A DNA stretch of 64,000 bases from Sulfurimicrobium sp964384915 (lineage in GTDB: Bacteria > Pseudomonadota > Gammaproteobacteria > Burkholderiales > Sulfuricellaceae): the NCBI GenBank assembly GCA_964384915.1, contig CAYLMA010000003.1:1-64000 (forward strand), written 5' to 3'. Position 1 is the stretch's first letter, and each line of letters opens with the position of its first letter. The notes beneath the pieces are model-generated. The model saw only the letters and a list, made by a program, of their open reading frames with translations, ran no database searches and was not told where the DNA came from. Positions 34,118-42,149 of this stretch are shown here, one piece after another. The translations under genes were made by a program, and so were the position numbers.

Positions 34118-35965
34118 TCATGCGGATTTCCTTCGTGGTTCAAACAGGTGTGTTTCCTGGGCGCGCCCTTTGACTTTATAAAATCCATGATCGACAAAGT
34201 CAAACTTATCCGCGCACAAGGCGCGGGTTTCATCCGACACCAGGATGCGCGCCACGCCCTTGGTCTGGCCTTCGATGCGGCTGGAGAGATTGACCGTGTC
34301 CCCGATGGCGGTGTAATCCTGCCGCCGCGCCGAACCGATGAAGCCGACCACCGCCGGCCCGCTGTGGATGCCGATGCCGACATCGAAGGCGGCCCCGGCC
34401 GCGCCCAGTTCGCGCTTGAATTCTTCCAGGCGGTCGGCCATTTCCAGTGCCGCCGCCACGGCATTGGCGGCATGCTGGGGGTCGGCGGTGGGCGCGCCCC
34501 AGAAAGCCATGATGGCGTCGCCGATGAACTTGTCCAGGGTGCCGCCGTGGCGAAAGATCACTTCCACTTGCAGGCTGAAGTAGCGGTTCAGCATGGCCAC
34601 CACCTGTTCCGCGCTGTGTTGCTCTGAGTAAGTCGTGAAATTGCGGATGTCCGAAAACAGCACGGTCAGGGCCTGGGTCTTTCCGCTCATGCTTTGCGCC
34701 GTCTGGCCCTGATCCATCAGCTCATTCACCACGCGCGGGTCGAGAAAGCGGTTGAACATCTGCACCGTCTGTTCTCGCGCCTTGCGCTCGCGCAGATACT
34801 CGTGCAGCGCCGCCGCAAAGTAGAAGGCCCAGGCAAACAGCAGCGGCACAAACACCGGCACCAGCCAGCGCTGGCTGACCGCGAAATAGCTGGCGCCCAA
34901 CAACATTGCGGTGATCGCCAGCAGCGCGGCGCCAATGCGGAGGGCCTGTCGGTATCGCGTAAATAGCCGCAACAGTAAGGCCAGTAAGGCCAAAGTCAGA
35001 ACAGGTGCGGCATAGCCTGGCGCGGCATGGAGATAGCTGCGGTTTTTCAGGTTGTCGATGGCGGTGGCGAGGATTTCCAGCGCCGGGTGCAGGCTGCTGA
35101 TCGGGGTTGAGCGGATGTCGTGCAGGCCTGCGGCGCTGGCGCCGATGATGACGATCTTGCCCTTTAATTCCTGCTGCGGGCGCACCGGAGCCTTGCGGCT
35201 GGCATCATGGTAGAGGTCGGCGTAAGAAATGTGCGGATGGGAGAGGGGGCCGCCGCGCCAGCCGAGTATGATCTGCTCCGTTTGCGGCACCTCAAAGCCC
35301 AGATTCCTTGCCAGCCGGGCCGGCAAGGAAGGGATGCGCCAGCCGGAGGCCGGTAGATAAACATGGTAGCGGCGGCCGATGCCATCGCTGTCTTCGCTGT
35401 AGTTGATCGCGCCGAGCCGCCAGCTTGTAGTGTCAATGGCGCGAGGCGGGGCCAGCGCCACCCTGGCTTGTGGATTCGCCTCAGGCGTTGCTTCCATGCC
35501 AATCAACTCGGCAAATTTTGCTACGGGCACGCCATTTTTGTCGTTGGCGGGATCGAGCCGGATCATGGGGAAGTAGATATTGCGGTGTTGTGCGACCACT
35601 GCATTGAAATAGGCATCGCTTTCCGGCCGGTAAATGTCCGGATCGGTAAACAGGATGTCGAACACAATCGCTTTCGGTTGCTGCCGTTCGATCGCTTGCA
35701 CCAGCTCGCCATGGACGGAGCGAGGCCAGGGCCAACTGCCGGCGGTGTCGGCCATGCCGGCGAGACTTTTTTCGTCGATATCCACGATCACGATATCCGG
35801 GTCGGCTTGCAGCGTCAGGGCATGGGTTCTGACAAAAAAATCGGAAACACGGTTTTCCAGCGGCAGCAGCCAGTGCAGGGATGACAGCTCGGCGATTGCG
35901 ATCAGGGCGATGGCAAGCGCAAGCAGCACGAGGGGCGGGATGGATAGGCGGCGCATGAAGCGCAT
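34118..35965 (-). CDS. CHASE2-domain class III adenylate cyclase
   Basis: The membrane protein of about 615 aa has one N-terminal helix (LSIPPLVLLALAIALIAIAE), a periplasmic CHASE2 sensor domain (about 30-310), three hydrophobic helices (about 315-390) and a cytoplasmic class III cyclase domain (about 420-600). Metal-binding aspartates are in LFSDIRNFTTYSE and KFIGDAIMAFWG; DYTAIGDTVNLSSRIE completes the active site. The Lys of LDKFIGD supports ATP as substrate, so cAMP. The start is uncertain: ATG 35965, ATG 35956 and an upstream TTG 35998 are all in frame and none has a clear ribosome-binding site. It leads the minus-strand signalling cluster and is divergent from ilvE. Confidence 0.92.
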   Translation of the reverse strand: MRFMRRLSIPPLVLLALAIALIAIAELSSLHWLLPLENRVSDFFVRTHALTLQADPDIVIVDIDEKSLAGMADTAGSWPWPRSVHGELVQAIERQQPKAIVFDILFTDPDIYRPESDAYFNAVVAQHRNIYFPMIRLDPANDKNGVPVAKFAELIGMEATPEANPQARVALAPPRAIDTTSWRLGAINYSEDSDGIGRRYHVYLPASGWRIPSLPARLARNLGFEVPQTEQIILGWRGGPLSHPHISYADLYHDASRKAPVRPQQELKGKIVIIGASAAGLHDIRSTPISSLHPALEILATAIDNLKNRSYLHAAPGYAAPVLTLALLALLLRLFTRYRQALRIGAALLAITAMLLGASYFAVSQRWLVPVFVPLLFAWAFYFAAALHEYLRERKAREQTVQMFNRFLDPRVVNELMDQGQTAQSMSGKTQALTVLFSDIRNFTTYSEQHSAEQVVAMLNRYFSLQVEVIFRHGGTLDKFIGDAIMAFWGAPTADPQHAANAVAAALEMADRLEEFKRELGAAGAAFDVGIGIHSGPAVVGFIGSARRQDYTAIGDTVNLSSRIEGQTKGVARILVSDETRALCADKFDFVDHGFYKVKGRAQETHLFEPRRKSA

Positions 35966-36085
35966 TCTGTTTGAAAAGCGAAATAACGGCAAATTCAACT
36001 CAGATTTAGCACGGCGCTTATCTCAAGCGGGTAAATTTGAGCTACAATTTTCCCTTTTAGATAAGCTTTTTCCGGAGAATTAACG

Positions 36086-37006
36086 ATGTCTATGTCCGAC
36101 CGCGACGGCCTGATCTGGTACGACGGCAAGATGGTGAACTGGCGCGACGCCACCACCCATGTCCTGACCCATACCCTGCACTATGGCATGGGCGTATTCG
36201 AAGGCGTGCGCGCTTACAAGACCGGCAAGGGCACGGCAATTTTCCGTCTCAAGGAACATACCGACAGGCTGTTCCGTTCGGCGCACATCCTCGGCATGAA
36301 GATGCCCTTCGACAAGGAAACCATTTCCCAGGCGCAGCTTGCCGCCGTGCGCGACAACAAGCTCGAATCCGGCTACCTGCGCCCGATGGCGTTTTACGGC
36401 GCGGAAGCCATGGGCATCTCGGCCAAGACCCTCTCCACCCACGTGATCGTCGCCGCCTGGCCGTGGGGCGCCTACCTTGGCGCCGAGGCGCTGGAGCATG
36501 GCATCCGGGTCAAGACCTCGTCCTTCAGCCGCCACCACGTCAATGTCACCATGTGCAAGGCCAAGGCCAACGGCAACTACATGAATTCCATCATGGCGCA
36601 CCGCGAGGCCGAGCATGACGGCTACCAGGAAGCGCTGCTGCTGGACGTGGACGGTTTCGTGTCAGAAGGTTCGGGCGAGAATGTTTTCATCGTGCGCAAC
36701 GGCAAGCTCTACACGCCCGACCTGACCAGCGCGCTGGAAGGCATTACGCGCGACACCATCATCCAGCTGGCGGCGGAAATCGGCCTGCAGGTAATAGAGA
36801 AGCGCATCACCCGTGATGAGGTCTACAGCGCCGACGAGGCCTTCTTCACCGGCACCGCGGCCGAAGTGACGCCGATCCGTGAACTGGATAACCGCGCCAT
36901 CGGCAACGGCGACCGCGGCCCAATCACTACGCGCCTGCAAAGCATGTATTTCGACTGCGTCACCGGAAAATCGGCGCAGCATTCCGACTGGCTTACACTC
37001 GTATAA
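36086..37006 (+). CDS. ilvE: Branched-chain amino acid aminotransferase
   Basis: This fold-type IV PLP enzyme carries out the last step of leucine, isoleucine and valine synthesis. The 306-aa protein has the family start DGLIWYDGKMVNWRDATTHV, HYGMGVFEGVRAY, the PLP-lysine in CKAKANGNYMNS, Glu in SEGSGENVF and TGTAAEVTPI near the end. Length is normal. GGAGA lies about 9 bases upstream of the ATG, and MSMSD is the usual N-terminus in betaproteobacteria. It is followed by a small zinc-finger gene in the same direction. Confidence 0.96.
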   Translation: MSMSDRDGLIWYDGKMVNWRDATTHVLTHTLHYGMGVFEGVRAYKTGKGTAIFRLKEHTDRLFRSAHILGMKMPFDKETISQAQLAAVRDNKLESGYLRPMAFYGAEAMGISAKTLSTHVIVAAWPWGAYLGAEALEHGIRVKTSSFSRHHVNVTMCKAKANGNYMNSIMAHREAEHDGYQEALLLDVDGFVSEGSGENVFIVRNGKLYTPDLTSALEGITRDTIIQLAAEIGLQVIEKRITRDEVYSADEAFFTGTAAEVTPIRELDNRAIGNGDRGPITTRLQSMYFDCVTGKSAQHSDWLTLV

Positions 37007-37035
37007 ACAGAAAGCCGCACAGCGGCACTTCGTCC

Positions 37036-37057
37036 CCCTCTCCCAATTGGGAGAGGG
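37036..37057. repeat. Perfect 22-bp palindrome between ilvE and the zinc-finger gene
   Basis: Arms CCCTCTCCC and GGGAGAGGG flank the centre AATT; it is followed by CAGGGGTGAGGG. This resembles a short dispersed element common in proteobacterial intergenic regions and could act as a weak terminator. Confidence 0.7.
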
Positions 37058-37085
37058 CAGGGGTGAGGGAAAAGAAGGAAAATCC

Positions 37086-37289
37086 ATGGAACATAATCTG
37101 GCCGACAGCACCCAGCGCTATATTGAAGTGACCGCAGACGATCTTCCACTGCATTGCCCCACGCCGGGAATGGCCTTGTGGAGCAGCCACCCCCGCGTCT
37201 ATCTGCCGCTGGAGGAAAAGGGCGAGGCGCTGTGTCCGTATTGCGGCACGCTTTACAAGCTGAGAGGCGAGGTCCGCCGCCATCACTGA
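37086..37289 (+). CDS. Small CHCC zinc-finger protein
   Basis: The 67-aa protein has the zf-CHCC pattern seen in the mitochondrial complex I subunit NDUFS6 and bacterial relatives: Cys in LHCPTPGMALW, His in SSHPRVYLPLE and CPYCGTLY. It binds one zinc ion. Bacterial members often sit downstream of ilvE, as here (79 bases), but their function is not known. The start ATG at 37086 follows AAGAAGGAAAA. The in-frame upstream extension overlaps ilvE and is unlikely. Confidence 0.88.
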   Translation: MEHNLADSTQRYIEVTADDLPLHCPTPGMALWSSHPRVYLPLEEKGEALCPYCGTLYKLRGEVRRHH

Positions 37290-37410
37290 GGGTTGCCGCG
37301 CTCTGCCCGTGTCGTGACGCATCTCCGCGTCACGCGCGCCAGACTATGCCGCGCTGACCGGAGCCATGCCGGAAATGGTGTGCCGCTCCCTTTCTCGCCG
37401 CGAATTTCCG

Positions 37411-38337
37411 ATGAAAAAACTAGCGCTCAAGATCGACGTCGATACCTATCGCGGCACGCGTGAAGGCGTGCCGCGGCTGGTAGAACTGCTGCAAAAGCAC
37501 CAGGCCCAGGCCACTTTTCTCTTCAGTCTCGGCCCCGACCATACCGGACGGGCCATCAAGCGGGTGTTTCGCCCCGGTTTCGTGAAAAAAGTCTCGCGCA
37601 CCTCGGTGCGCGAGCATTACGGGCTCAAGACCCTGATGTACGGCACGCTGCTGCCGGGGCCGCATATCGGCAAACACTGCGCCGGCATCATGCGCGAGGT
37701 GCGCGATGCGGGCTTCGAGGTGGGCATCCATTGTTACGACCATATCTATTGGCAGGACAACGTTGCCAGCCAGGATGCGGATTGGACGGCACGCGAGATG
37801 CAGCGAGCCTGCGACCAGTTCGAGCAGGTTTTTGGCGTGCCGGCCAGAACGCATGGCGCGGCCGGTTGGCAAATGAACCGGCATGCCCTGCGAAGGGAAC
37901 AGAGACTGGGATTCGCCTATTGCTCCGACACGCGCGGCAGTGAACCTTTCATGCCGGTTTATCGTGCCGAAATCATCAACTGCCCCCAGTTGCCGACCAC
38001 GCTGCCGACGCTGGATGAGTTGATCGGTGTCGATGGCATCGGCGTCGAGAACGTCGCACAGCACCTGCTCGGGCTCACTGAAACCGCGCTGCCTACCGGC
38101 CATGTTTATACCCTGCATGCAGAAATGGAAGGCATGAAACTGGCGGGCGTGTTCGAGCAACTGCTCGAAGGCTGGCGCGCTCAGGGCTACGAGCTGGTTT
38201 CGATGGCGCAGTATTTTGCGGATCTGGATGTGGCTGCCCTGCCGCGCCATGAAGTGGTGTTCGGCGAAGTTCCGGGTCGCACGGGCGATCTGGCCTTGCA
38301 GGGGCCGCAGTTCTTACCTGTCAGGAGTGAAGCATGA
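37411..38337 (+). CDS. ArnD-like polysaccharide deacetylase
   Basis: The 308-aa protein belongs to the NodB-fold deacetylases of ArnD type, which deformylate undecaprenyl-phosphate-linked 4-formamido-arabinose. It shows LALKIDVDTYRGTREGVPRL (catalytic Asp with the metal Asp), FLFSLGPDHTGRAIKRVFRP and GIHCYDHIYWQ (metal His residues), then THGAAGWQMN. No arnA, arnB, arnC or arnT gene is nearby, so its substrate could differ. Its stop overlaps the bcp start by 4 bases, so the two are coupled. Confidence 0.86.
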   Translation: MKKLALKIDVDTYRGTREGVPRLVELLQKHQAQATFLFSLGPDHTGRAIKRVFRPGFVKKVSRTSVREHYGLKTLMYGTLLPGPHIGKHCAGIMREVRDAGFEVGIHCYDHIYWQDNVASQDADWTAREMQRACDQFEQVFGVPARTHGAAGWQMNRHALRREQRLGFAYCSDTRGSEPFMPVYRAEIINCPQLPTTLPTLDELIGVDGIGVENVAQHLLGLTETALPTGHVYTLHAEMEGMKLAGVFEQLLEGWRAQGYELVSMAQYFADLDVAALPRHEVVFGEVPGRTGDLALQGPQFLPVRSEA

Positions 38338-38798
38338 TGGACCGGATTGTGGCCGATTTCGAGTTGCCGGTGGCCGGCGATAAGCCGTTTCAGTTGAGCA
38401 ATCTGCGCGGCAAGAAAGTGGTGCTGTATTTCTACCCCAAGGATTCCACGCCGGGCTGCACGATCGAAGCCCAGCAATTCCGCGATTTGTATCCGCAGTT
38501 CCAGGATGCGGGATGCGAGATTTACGGCATCTCGCGCGACAGCCTGAAATCCCACCAGAATTTCAAGGCCAAGCAGGATTTGCCGTTCGAGTTGTTGAGC
38601 GATGCCGAAGAAAAAGCCTGCGCGCTGTTCGGCGTGATCAAGATGAAGAACATGTATGGCAAGCAGGTGCGCGGCATCGAGCGCAGCACCTTCGTGCTCG
38701 ACGCCGCTGGCGTGCTGCGCCGGGAGTGGCGGGGCGTCAAGGTGCCTGGCCACGCGGGGGAAGTGCTGGAGTTCGTGCAGGGGCTGAAAAGCATTTAA
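38334..38798 (+). CDS. bcp: Thioredoxin-dependent peroxiredoxin (Bcp type)
   Basis: The 154-aa peroxidase reduces hydrogen and organic peroxides. The peroxidatic Cys lies in YFYPKDSTPGCTIEAQQFRD, the diagnostic Bcp segment. The resolving Cys position five residues later, found in E. coli Bcp, is not Cys here; further cysteines occur at DAGCEIYG and EKACALFG, so the resolving mechanism may be atypical. ERSTFVLD completes the fold. Start overlaps the deacetylase stop (ATGATG). Confidence 0.94.
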   Translation: MMDRIVADFELPVAGDKPFQLSNLRGKKVVLYFYPKDSTPGCTIEAQQFRDLYPQFQDAGCEIYGISRDSLKSHQNFKAKQDLPFELLSDAEEKACALFGVIKMKNMYGKQVRGIERSTFVLDAAGVLRREWRGVKVPGHAGEVLEFVQGLKSI

Positions 38799-38883
38799 CC
38801 ACGGAGAACACAGGGCTCACGGAGAAAGGCGGAGCTTTAACCTAAGCAATGTCTTGTTTTCGCTCCGTGCGCTCCGTAGTTAA
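38796..38883. repeat. Dispersed inverted-repeat element, copy 2
   Basis: The ends are TAACCACGGAGAACACAGGG and GCTCCGTAGTTAA, related to the ends of 33971-34102, with GAGAAAGGC shared inside. It lies between the convergent bcp and HAD genes. Confidence 0.7.
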
Positions 38884-38893
38884 TCGATTTTAA

Positions 38894-39655
38894 TCAATCG
38901 CTTTCGTGCCACTGCCTGAGCAGGGCTACATCCACATAGCCGCGCCCGCGCATGTCTCCGCTGAATACCTGGCAGGCGTTGCCAGGCTCTCCGAGGTCGC
39001 TGAGGATGGCAATGGCGCCGGGGAATTCGTGGTCAGCCGTATAATCATTGGTGGTGATCAGGGTCTGGATGCCTGCAGCAAGGCTTGATTTCAGGCCATT
39101 TTCGGAGTCTTCGAAGGCAAGGCAATCAGCAGGGCTGAGATTCATCTTTTCCAGTGTCCAGAAATAAATATCCGGTGCAGGTTTCTTGGCCGGCACGATG
39201 TCGCCCGCAGCGATGACTTCAAACCAGCTTTCCGCGTCTTCAGCCAGACTGTACTTGAGCAGGGCGGTCACATTGTCTGGTGTGGTCGTAGTGGCAATGG
39301 CCAAGCGCAGTCCGGCCTTGCGTGCTTCATCGAGCAGGCGCCGGACGCCTGGGCGAACGGGGATGCGCCCGCCGCTGAGCATCTCGGTGTAATGCCGAGT
39401 CTTGGTCTTGTGCAGACTGGCAACCAGTTCGTCAAAATTGTCTGGCTTGACGTAGCCGGTGTTGAAGCTTTCTACATAGTAGCGGATGCGTTCCTTGCCG
39501 CCGGTGACGGCCAGCAATTTGCCATATAGGTCTACATCCCAGTCCCAATCCAGGCCGAACTCCCTGAATGCCAGGTTGAACGCCACGCGATGGCCATCGC
39601 GCTCAGTGTCCGCGAGTGTGCCATCCACGTCAAAAATCAAAGCCTGCAAAGCCAA
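38894..39655 (-). CDS. HAD-family phosphatase (CbbY-like)
   Basis: The 253-aa enzyme has HAD motif I DVDGTLADTE (nucleophile and acid Asp), motif II in LAIATTTTPDN, Lys in PAKKPAPDIYFWTLE and motif III FEDSENGLKSSLAAG. The helical cap begins FREFGLDWDWDVDLYGKLLA. It is closest to CbbY (xylulose-1,5-bisphosphate phosphatase, a Calvin-cycle repair enzyme) and plant CbbY-like proteins. TTG at 39655 is taken as start because AGGAGGTGAT precedes it by 3 bases; the longer frame has no such site. No other cbb gene is in the window. Confidence 0.87.
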   Translation of the reverse strand: MALQALIFDVDGTLADTERDGHRVAFNLAFREFGLDWDWDVDLYGKLLAVTGGKERIRYYVESFNTGYVKPDNFDELVASLHKTKTRHYTEMLSGGRIPVRPGVRRLLDEARKAGLRLAIATTTTPDNVTALLKYSLAEDAESWFEVIAAGDIVPAKKPAPDIYFWTLEKMNLSPADCLAFEDSENGLKSSLAAGIQTLITTNDYTADHEFPGAIAILSDLGEPGNACQVFSGDMRGRGYVDVALLRQWHESD

Positions 39656-39754
39656 TTTATCACCTCCTGTAGAGTGCTGGGTAAACTTGCGGTAAGTAAA
39701 ATTATCTGCTATTAAAGCGGTTTTGCCTAAACCGAAGAGAAGAGTAGAACGCAC

Positions 39755-40177
39755 ATGTCAGCAGAATTACACAAGCAGTTCACCCCTTACGAACCGAAAA
39801 AGGGGGAAGAATATATGAATTCCGATCAACTTGAGCATTTTCGCAAAATTCTCGAGGACTGGAAAGCCGAGTTGAGCCAGGATATTGACCGCACCGTGCA
39901 CACCATGCAGGATGAGGCGACCCTGTTTGCCGATCCCAACGATCGTGCCAGCCAGGAATCCGATATGGCGCTGGAACTGCGTAACCGCGACCGCGAACGC
40001 AAACTGATCAAGAAAATTGATGAAACCATCGGCAAGATCGAAGCTGACGACTATGGCTACTGCGAAGGCTGTGGCGTGGAAATCGGCTTGAAGCGCCTCG
40101 AAGCACGGCCTACAGCAACGCTGTGCATCGATTGCAAGACGCTTGATGAGCTGCGGGAAAAGCAGGTGGCCAAGTGA
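39755..40177 (+). CDS. dksA: RNA polymerase-binding transcription factor DksA
   Basis: DksA binds RNA polymerase and acts with ppGpp in the stringent response. The 140-aa protein has the coiled-coil domain with the Asp-rich tip (ATLFADPNDRASQE), and a four-cysteine zinc finger (YCEGCGVEIG and LCIDCKTLDEL). The N-terminal extension of about 20 residues (SAELHKQFTPYEPKKGEEYM) is usual for proteobacterial DksA, so the upstream ATG is used. Confidence 0.97.
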   Translation: MSAELHKQFTPYEPKKGEEYMNSDQLEHFRKILEDWKAELSQDIDRTVHTMQDEATLFADPNDRASQESDMALELRNRDRERKLIKKIDETIGKIEADDYGYCEGCGVEIGLKRLEARPTATLCIDCKTLDELREKQVAK

Positions 40178-40276
40178 TTTGACGGCTGGTTGCGTGCCTT
40201 TGGGCATCAAGCGCGACCGGCATCATTTGCAATATCCTTCAATCCTTCAGTTATTCCGAGACGGGCCAGTTTTTTT

Positions 40277-40696
40277 ATGCCGGATTTCAAGACTGCCTTT
40301 TTAGGCACTTTTTACAGCCTCATGTCGTGGACGCAATTGACCGAATTCTGGGGCCGGATAGACCCTGGTGCGGGCTGGCATCTTTACGCCATCGGCGAGC
40401 CGGTGCCGCTTGAGCCGGCATCCAGTGAAGCGGTGAGCCGCTTTATTCAGGAAATCGATGCCCTGCTGCGCCGCGACCACAAGGAAGACTACTGCGCCAT
40501 CGTCTATGCTGATAACTTGGAACATCCCACGCTGATCAAGATCTACGATCCCAACAATCTCGGATCGTCCTGCGGTTCGAGCAAGAATCCTCCCTTGCCG
40601 GGCTGGGTGATGAGCATCATGCCGCCGACCGAAATCCAGCCCAGGGGCATCGTTCCTGCCGGCCGCAAGCGCTGGTGGCAGTCCATGTTCGATTAA
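40277..40696 (+). CDS. Conserved hypothetical protein
   Basis: The 139-aa soluble protein is not one I can name. It has a good codon pattern and compact globular features: WGRIDPGAGWHLYAIGEPVP, then FIQEIDALLRRDHKEDYCAI and IKIYDPNNLGSSCGSSKNPP. The last part is Pro-rich and ends GRKRWWQSMFD. There is no signal peptide or membrane segment. ATG 40277 or ATG 40322 (MSWTQLTEFW) could be the start. It follows dksA in the same direction by about 100 bases. The stop codon lies in one arm of an inverted repeat (40693-40875). Confidence 0.65.
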   Translation: MPDFKTAFLGTFYSLMSWTQLTEFWGRIDPGAGWHLYAIGEPVPLEPASSEAVSRFIQEIDALLRRDHKEDYCAIVYADNLEHPTLIKIYDPNNLGSSCGSSKNPPLPGWVMSIMPPTEIQPRGIVPAGRKRWWQSMFD

Positions 40697-40875
40697 ACCC
40701 TGATTATCCATTAGGCGGCGCTTTGCGCCTACGCGATTGCCGGCGGTCGGTTTGCGGCCATTTTTGCCGCTTGTTCGTTGTCCATGGAACAACCTTGGAC
40801 TCCTCGCAAGCAACAAAACTGTCTTGCAAACCATCTCGCCATCATCTCGCGTCCTCATGGATAATCCGGGTTTAA
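40693..40875. repeat. MITE-like element bounded by 17-bp inverted repeats
   Basis: TTAAACCCTGATTATCC (40693-40709) and GGATAATCCGGGTTTAA (40859-40875) are inverted with one mismatch. The 149 bases between hold only a short hairpin (GGCGGCGCTTTGCGCC). No gene is seen from 40697 to 40995. Confidence 0.7.
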
Positions 40876-40995
40876 TTTAGCGGTTTTCTCGCGTTTCCGA
40901 GCTCGGCGGCGATGTCCGCGCTGGTGTAGTGGTTGCAACATCCGGTGGCGCGGACGATAATCCCGTCTATTGCCTCGCCCTGTTTATATCCTCCC

Positions 40996-41571
40996 ATGGA
41001 AAACTATTTTCTTATCCTGATCGGCACGGTGTTCGTGAACAACATTGTGCTCGCCAAAGTGCTTGGCTTGTGCCCGTTCATGGGCGTTTCAAAGAAGCTG
41101 GAAGCAGCGATCGGGATGGGCATGGCCACGGCCTTCGTGCTTACCCTGGCTTCCGGGGCCAGCTACTTGATCAATCAGTACCTGCTCGGACCCGAACTGA
41201 TTTACCTGCGCACCCTGTCGTTCATCATCGTGATTGCAAGTATCGTGCAATTCACTGAAATGTTCATCCAAAAGACCAGTCCGGTGCTGTATCAGGCGCT
41301 GGGCATCTACCTGCCGTTGATTACCACCAACTGCGCGGTGCTGGGTATTCCGCTGCTCAATGTGCAGGAAAACCACAATTTCATTGAATCCCTGTTCTTC
41401 GGCTTCGGCGGCGCAATCGGCTTTGCACTGGTGCTGATCACCTTTGCTGCCATGCGCGAGCGCCTGGAAGGCGCGGACGTGCCTCTGCCGTTCAAGGGCT
41501 CCGCCATCGCCATGGTCACGGCGGGGCTGATGAGTATCGCCTCCATGGGGTTCTCAGGACTGGTCAAGTAA
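40996..41571 (+). CDS. rsxA: Electron transport complex subunit RsxA/RnfA
   Basis: The 191-aa integral membrane protein is one of the two homologous core subunits of the Rnf/Rsx complex, which couples ferredoxin/NADH electron transfer to ion flux or keeps SoxR reduced. It has six hydrophobic helices and the conserved Cys segments VLAKVLGLCPFMGVS and ITTNCAVLGIPL that bind the intramembrane iron-sulfur cluster with RsxE. It begins the operon rsxABCDGE; the ATG is preceded by ATCCTCCC with only a weak ribosome-binding site. Confidence 0.97.
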   Translation: MENYFLILIGTVFVNNIVLAKVLGLCPFMGVSKKLEAAIGMGMATAFVLTLASGASYLINQYLLGPELIYLRTLSFIIVIASIVQFTEMFIQKTSPVLYQALGIYLPLITTNCAVLGIPLLNVQENHNFIESLFFGFGGAIGFALVLITFAAMRERLEGADVPLPFKGSAIAMVTAGLMSIASMGFSGLVK

Positions 41572-41576
41572 TTCAG

Positions 41577-42149
41577 ATGTTAAGCGCACTCCTAGTAATG
41601 ATAGGTCTGGCCGTGGCATTGGGCGCGGTGCTCGGCTTTGCTTCCCTGAAGTTCAAGGTGGAAGGCAATCCGCTGGTGGAAAAGGTGGATGCCATCCTTC
41701 CCCAGATCCAGTGCGGCCAATGCGGCTTTCCCGGCTGCAAGCCTTATGCCGAGGCCATCGGTGCCGGCAATACGGCGATCAACCTGTGCGCCCCAGGGGG
41801 CGAAGCGACCATGCTGCGCCTTGCCGACTTGCTGGGCGTTGAGCCGCAACCGCTCGCTGCCGATGCGGCGGTGCAGAAGCCCAAACAGGTCGCCCAGATT
41901 GACGAGCAGACCTGCATCGGCTGCACCCTTTGCCTCCAGGCCTGCCCGGTGGATGCCATCGTCGGCGCGGCCAAGCAGATGCATACCATCATTGCCTCAG
42001 AATGCACCGGCTGTGAATTGTGTCTGCCGCCGTGCCCGGTTGACTGCATCACCATGGAGCCGGTGGACGAGGGGATGAGCGGCTGGAAATGGCAATATCC
42101 GGTGTATCCGATCAGCGATACCAGGAATGACATTGAGGTGGCGGCATGA
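41577..42149 (+). CDS. rsxB: Electron transport complex subunit RsxB/RnfB (ferredoxin)
   Basis: The 190-aa subunit has one N-terminal membrane anchor (residues 2-25), a 4Fe-4S domain with CGQCGFPGC, and two [4Fe-4S] ferredoxin motifs, CIGCTLCLQACP and CTGCELCLPPCP. It receives electrons in the Rsx/Rnf complex. It starts 5 bases after rsxA and overlaps rsxC by 4 bases. Confidence 0.97.
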   Translation: MLSALLVMIGLAVALGAVLGFASLKFKVEGNPLVEKVDAILPQIQCGQCGFPGCKPYAEAIGAGNTAINLCAPGGEATMLRLADLLGVEPQPLAADAAVQKPKQVAQIDEQTCIGCTLCLQACPVDAIVGAAKQMHTIIASECTGCELCLPPCPVDCITMEPVDEGMSGWKWQYPVYPISDTRNDIEVAA

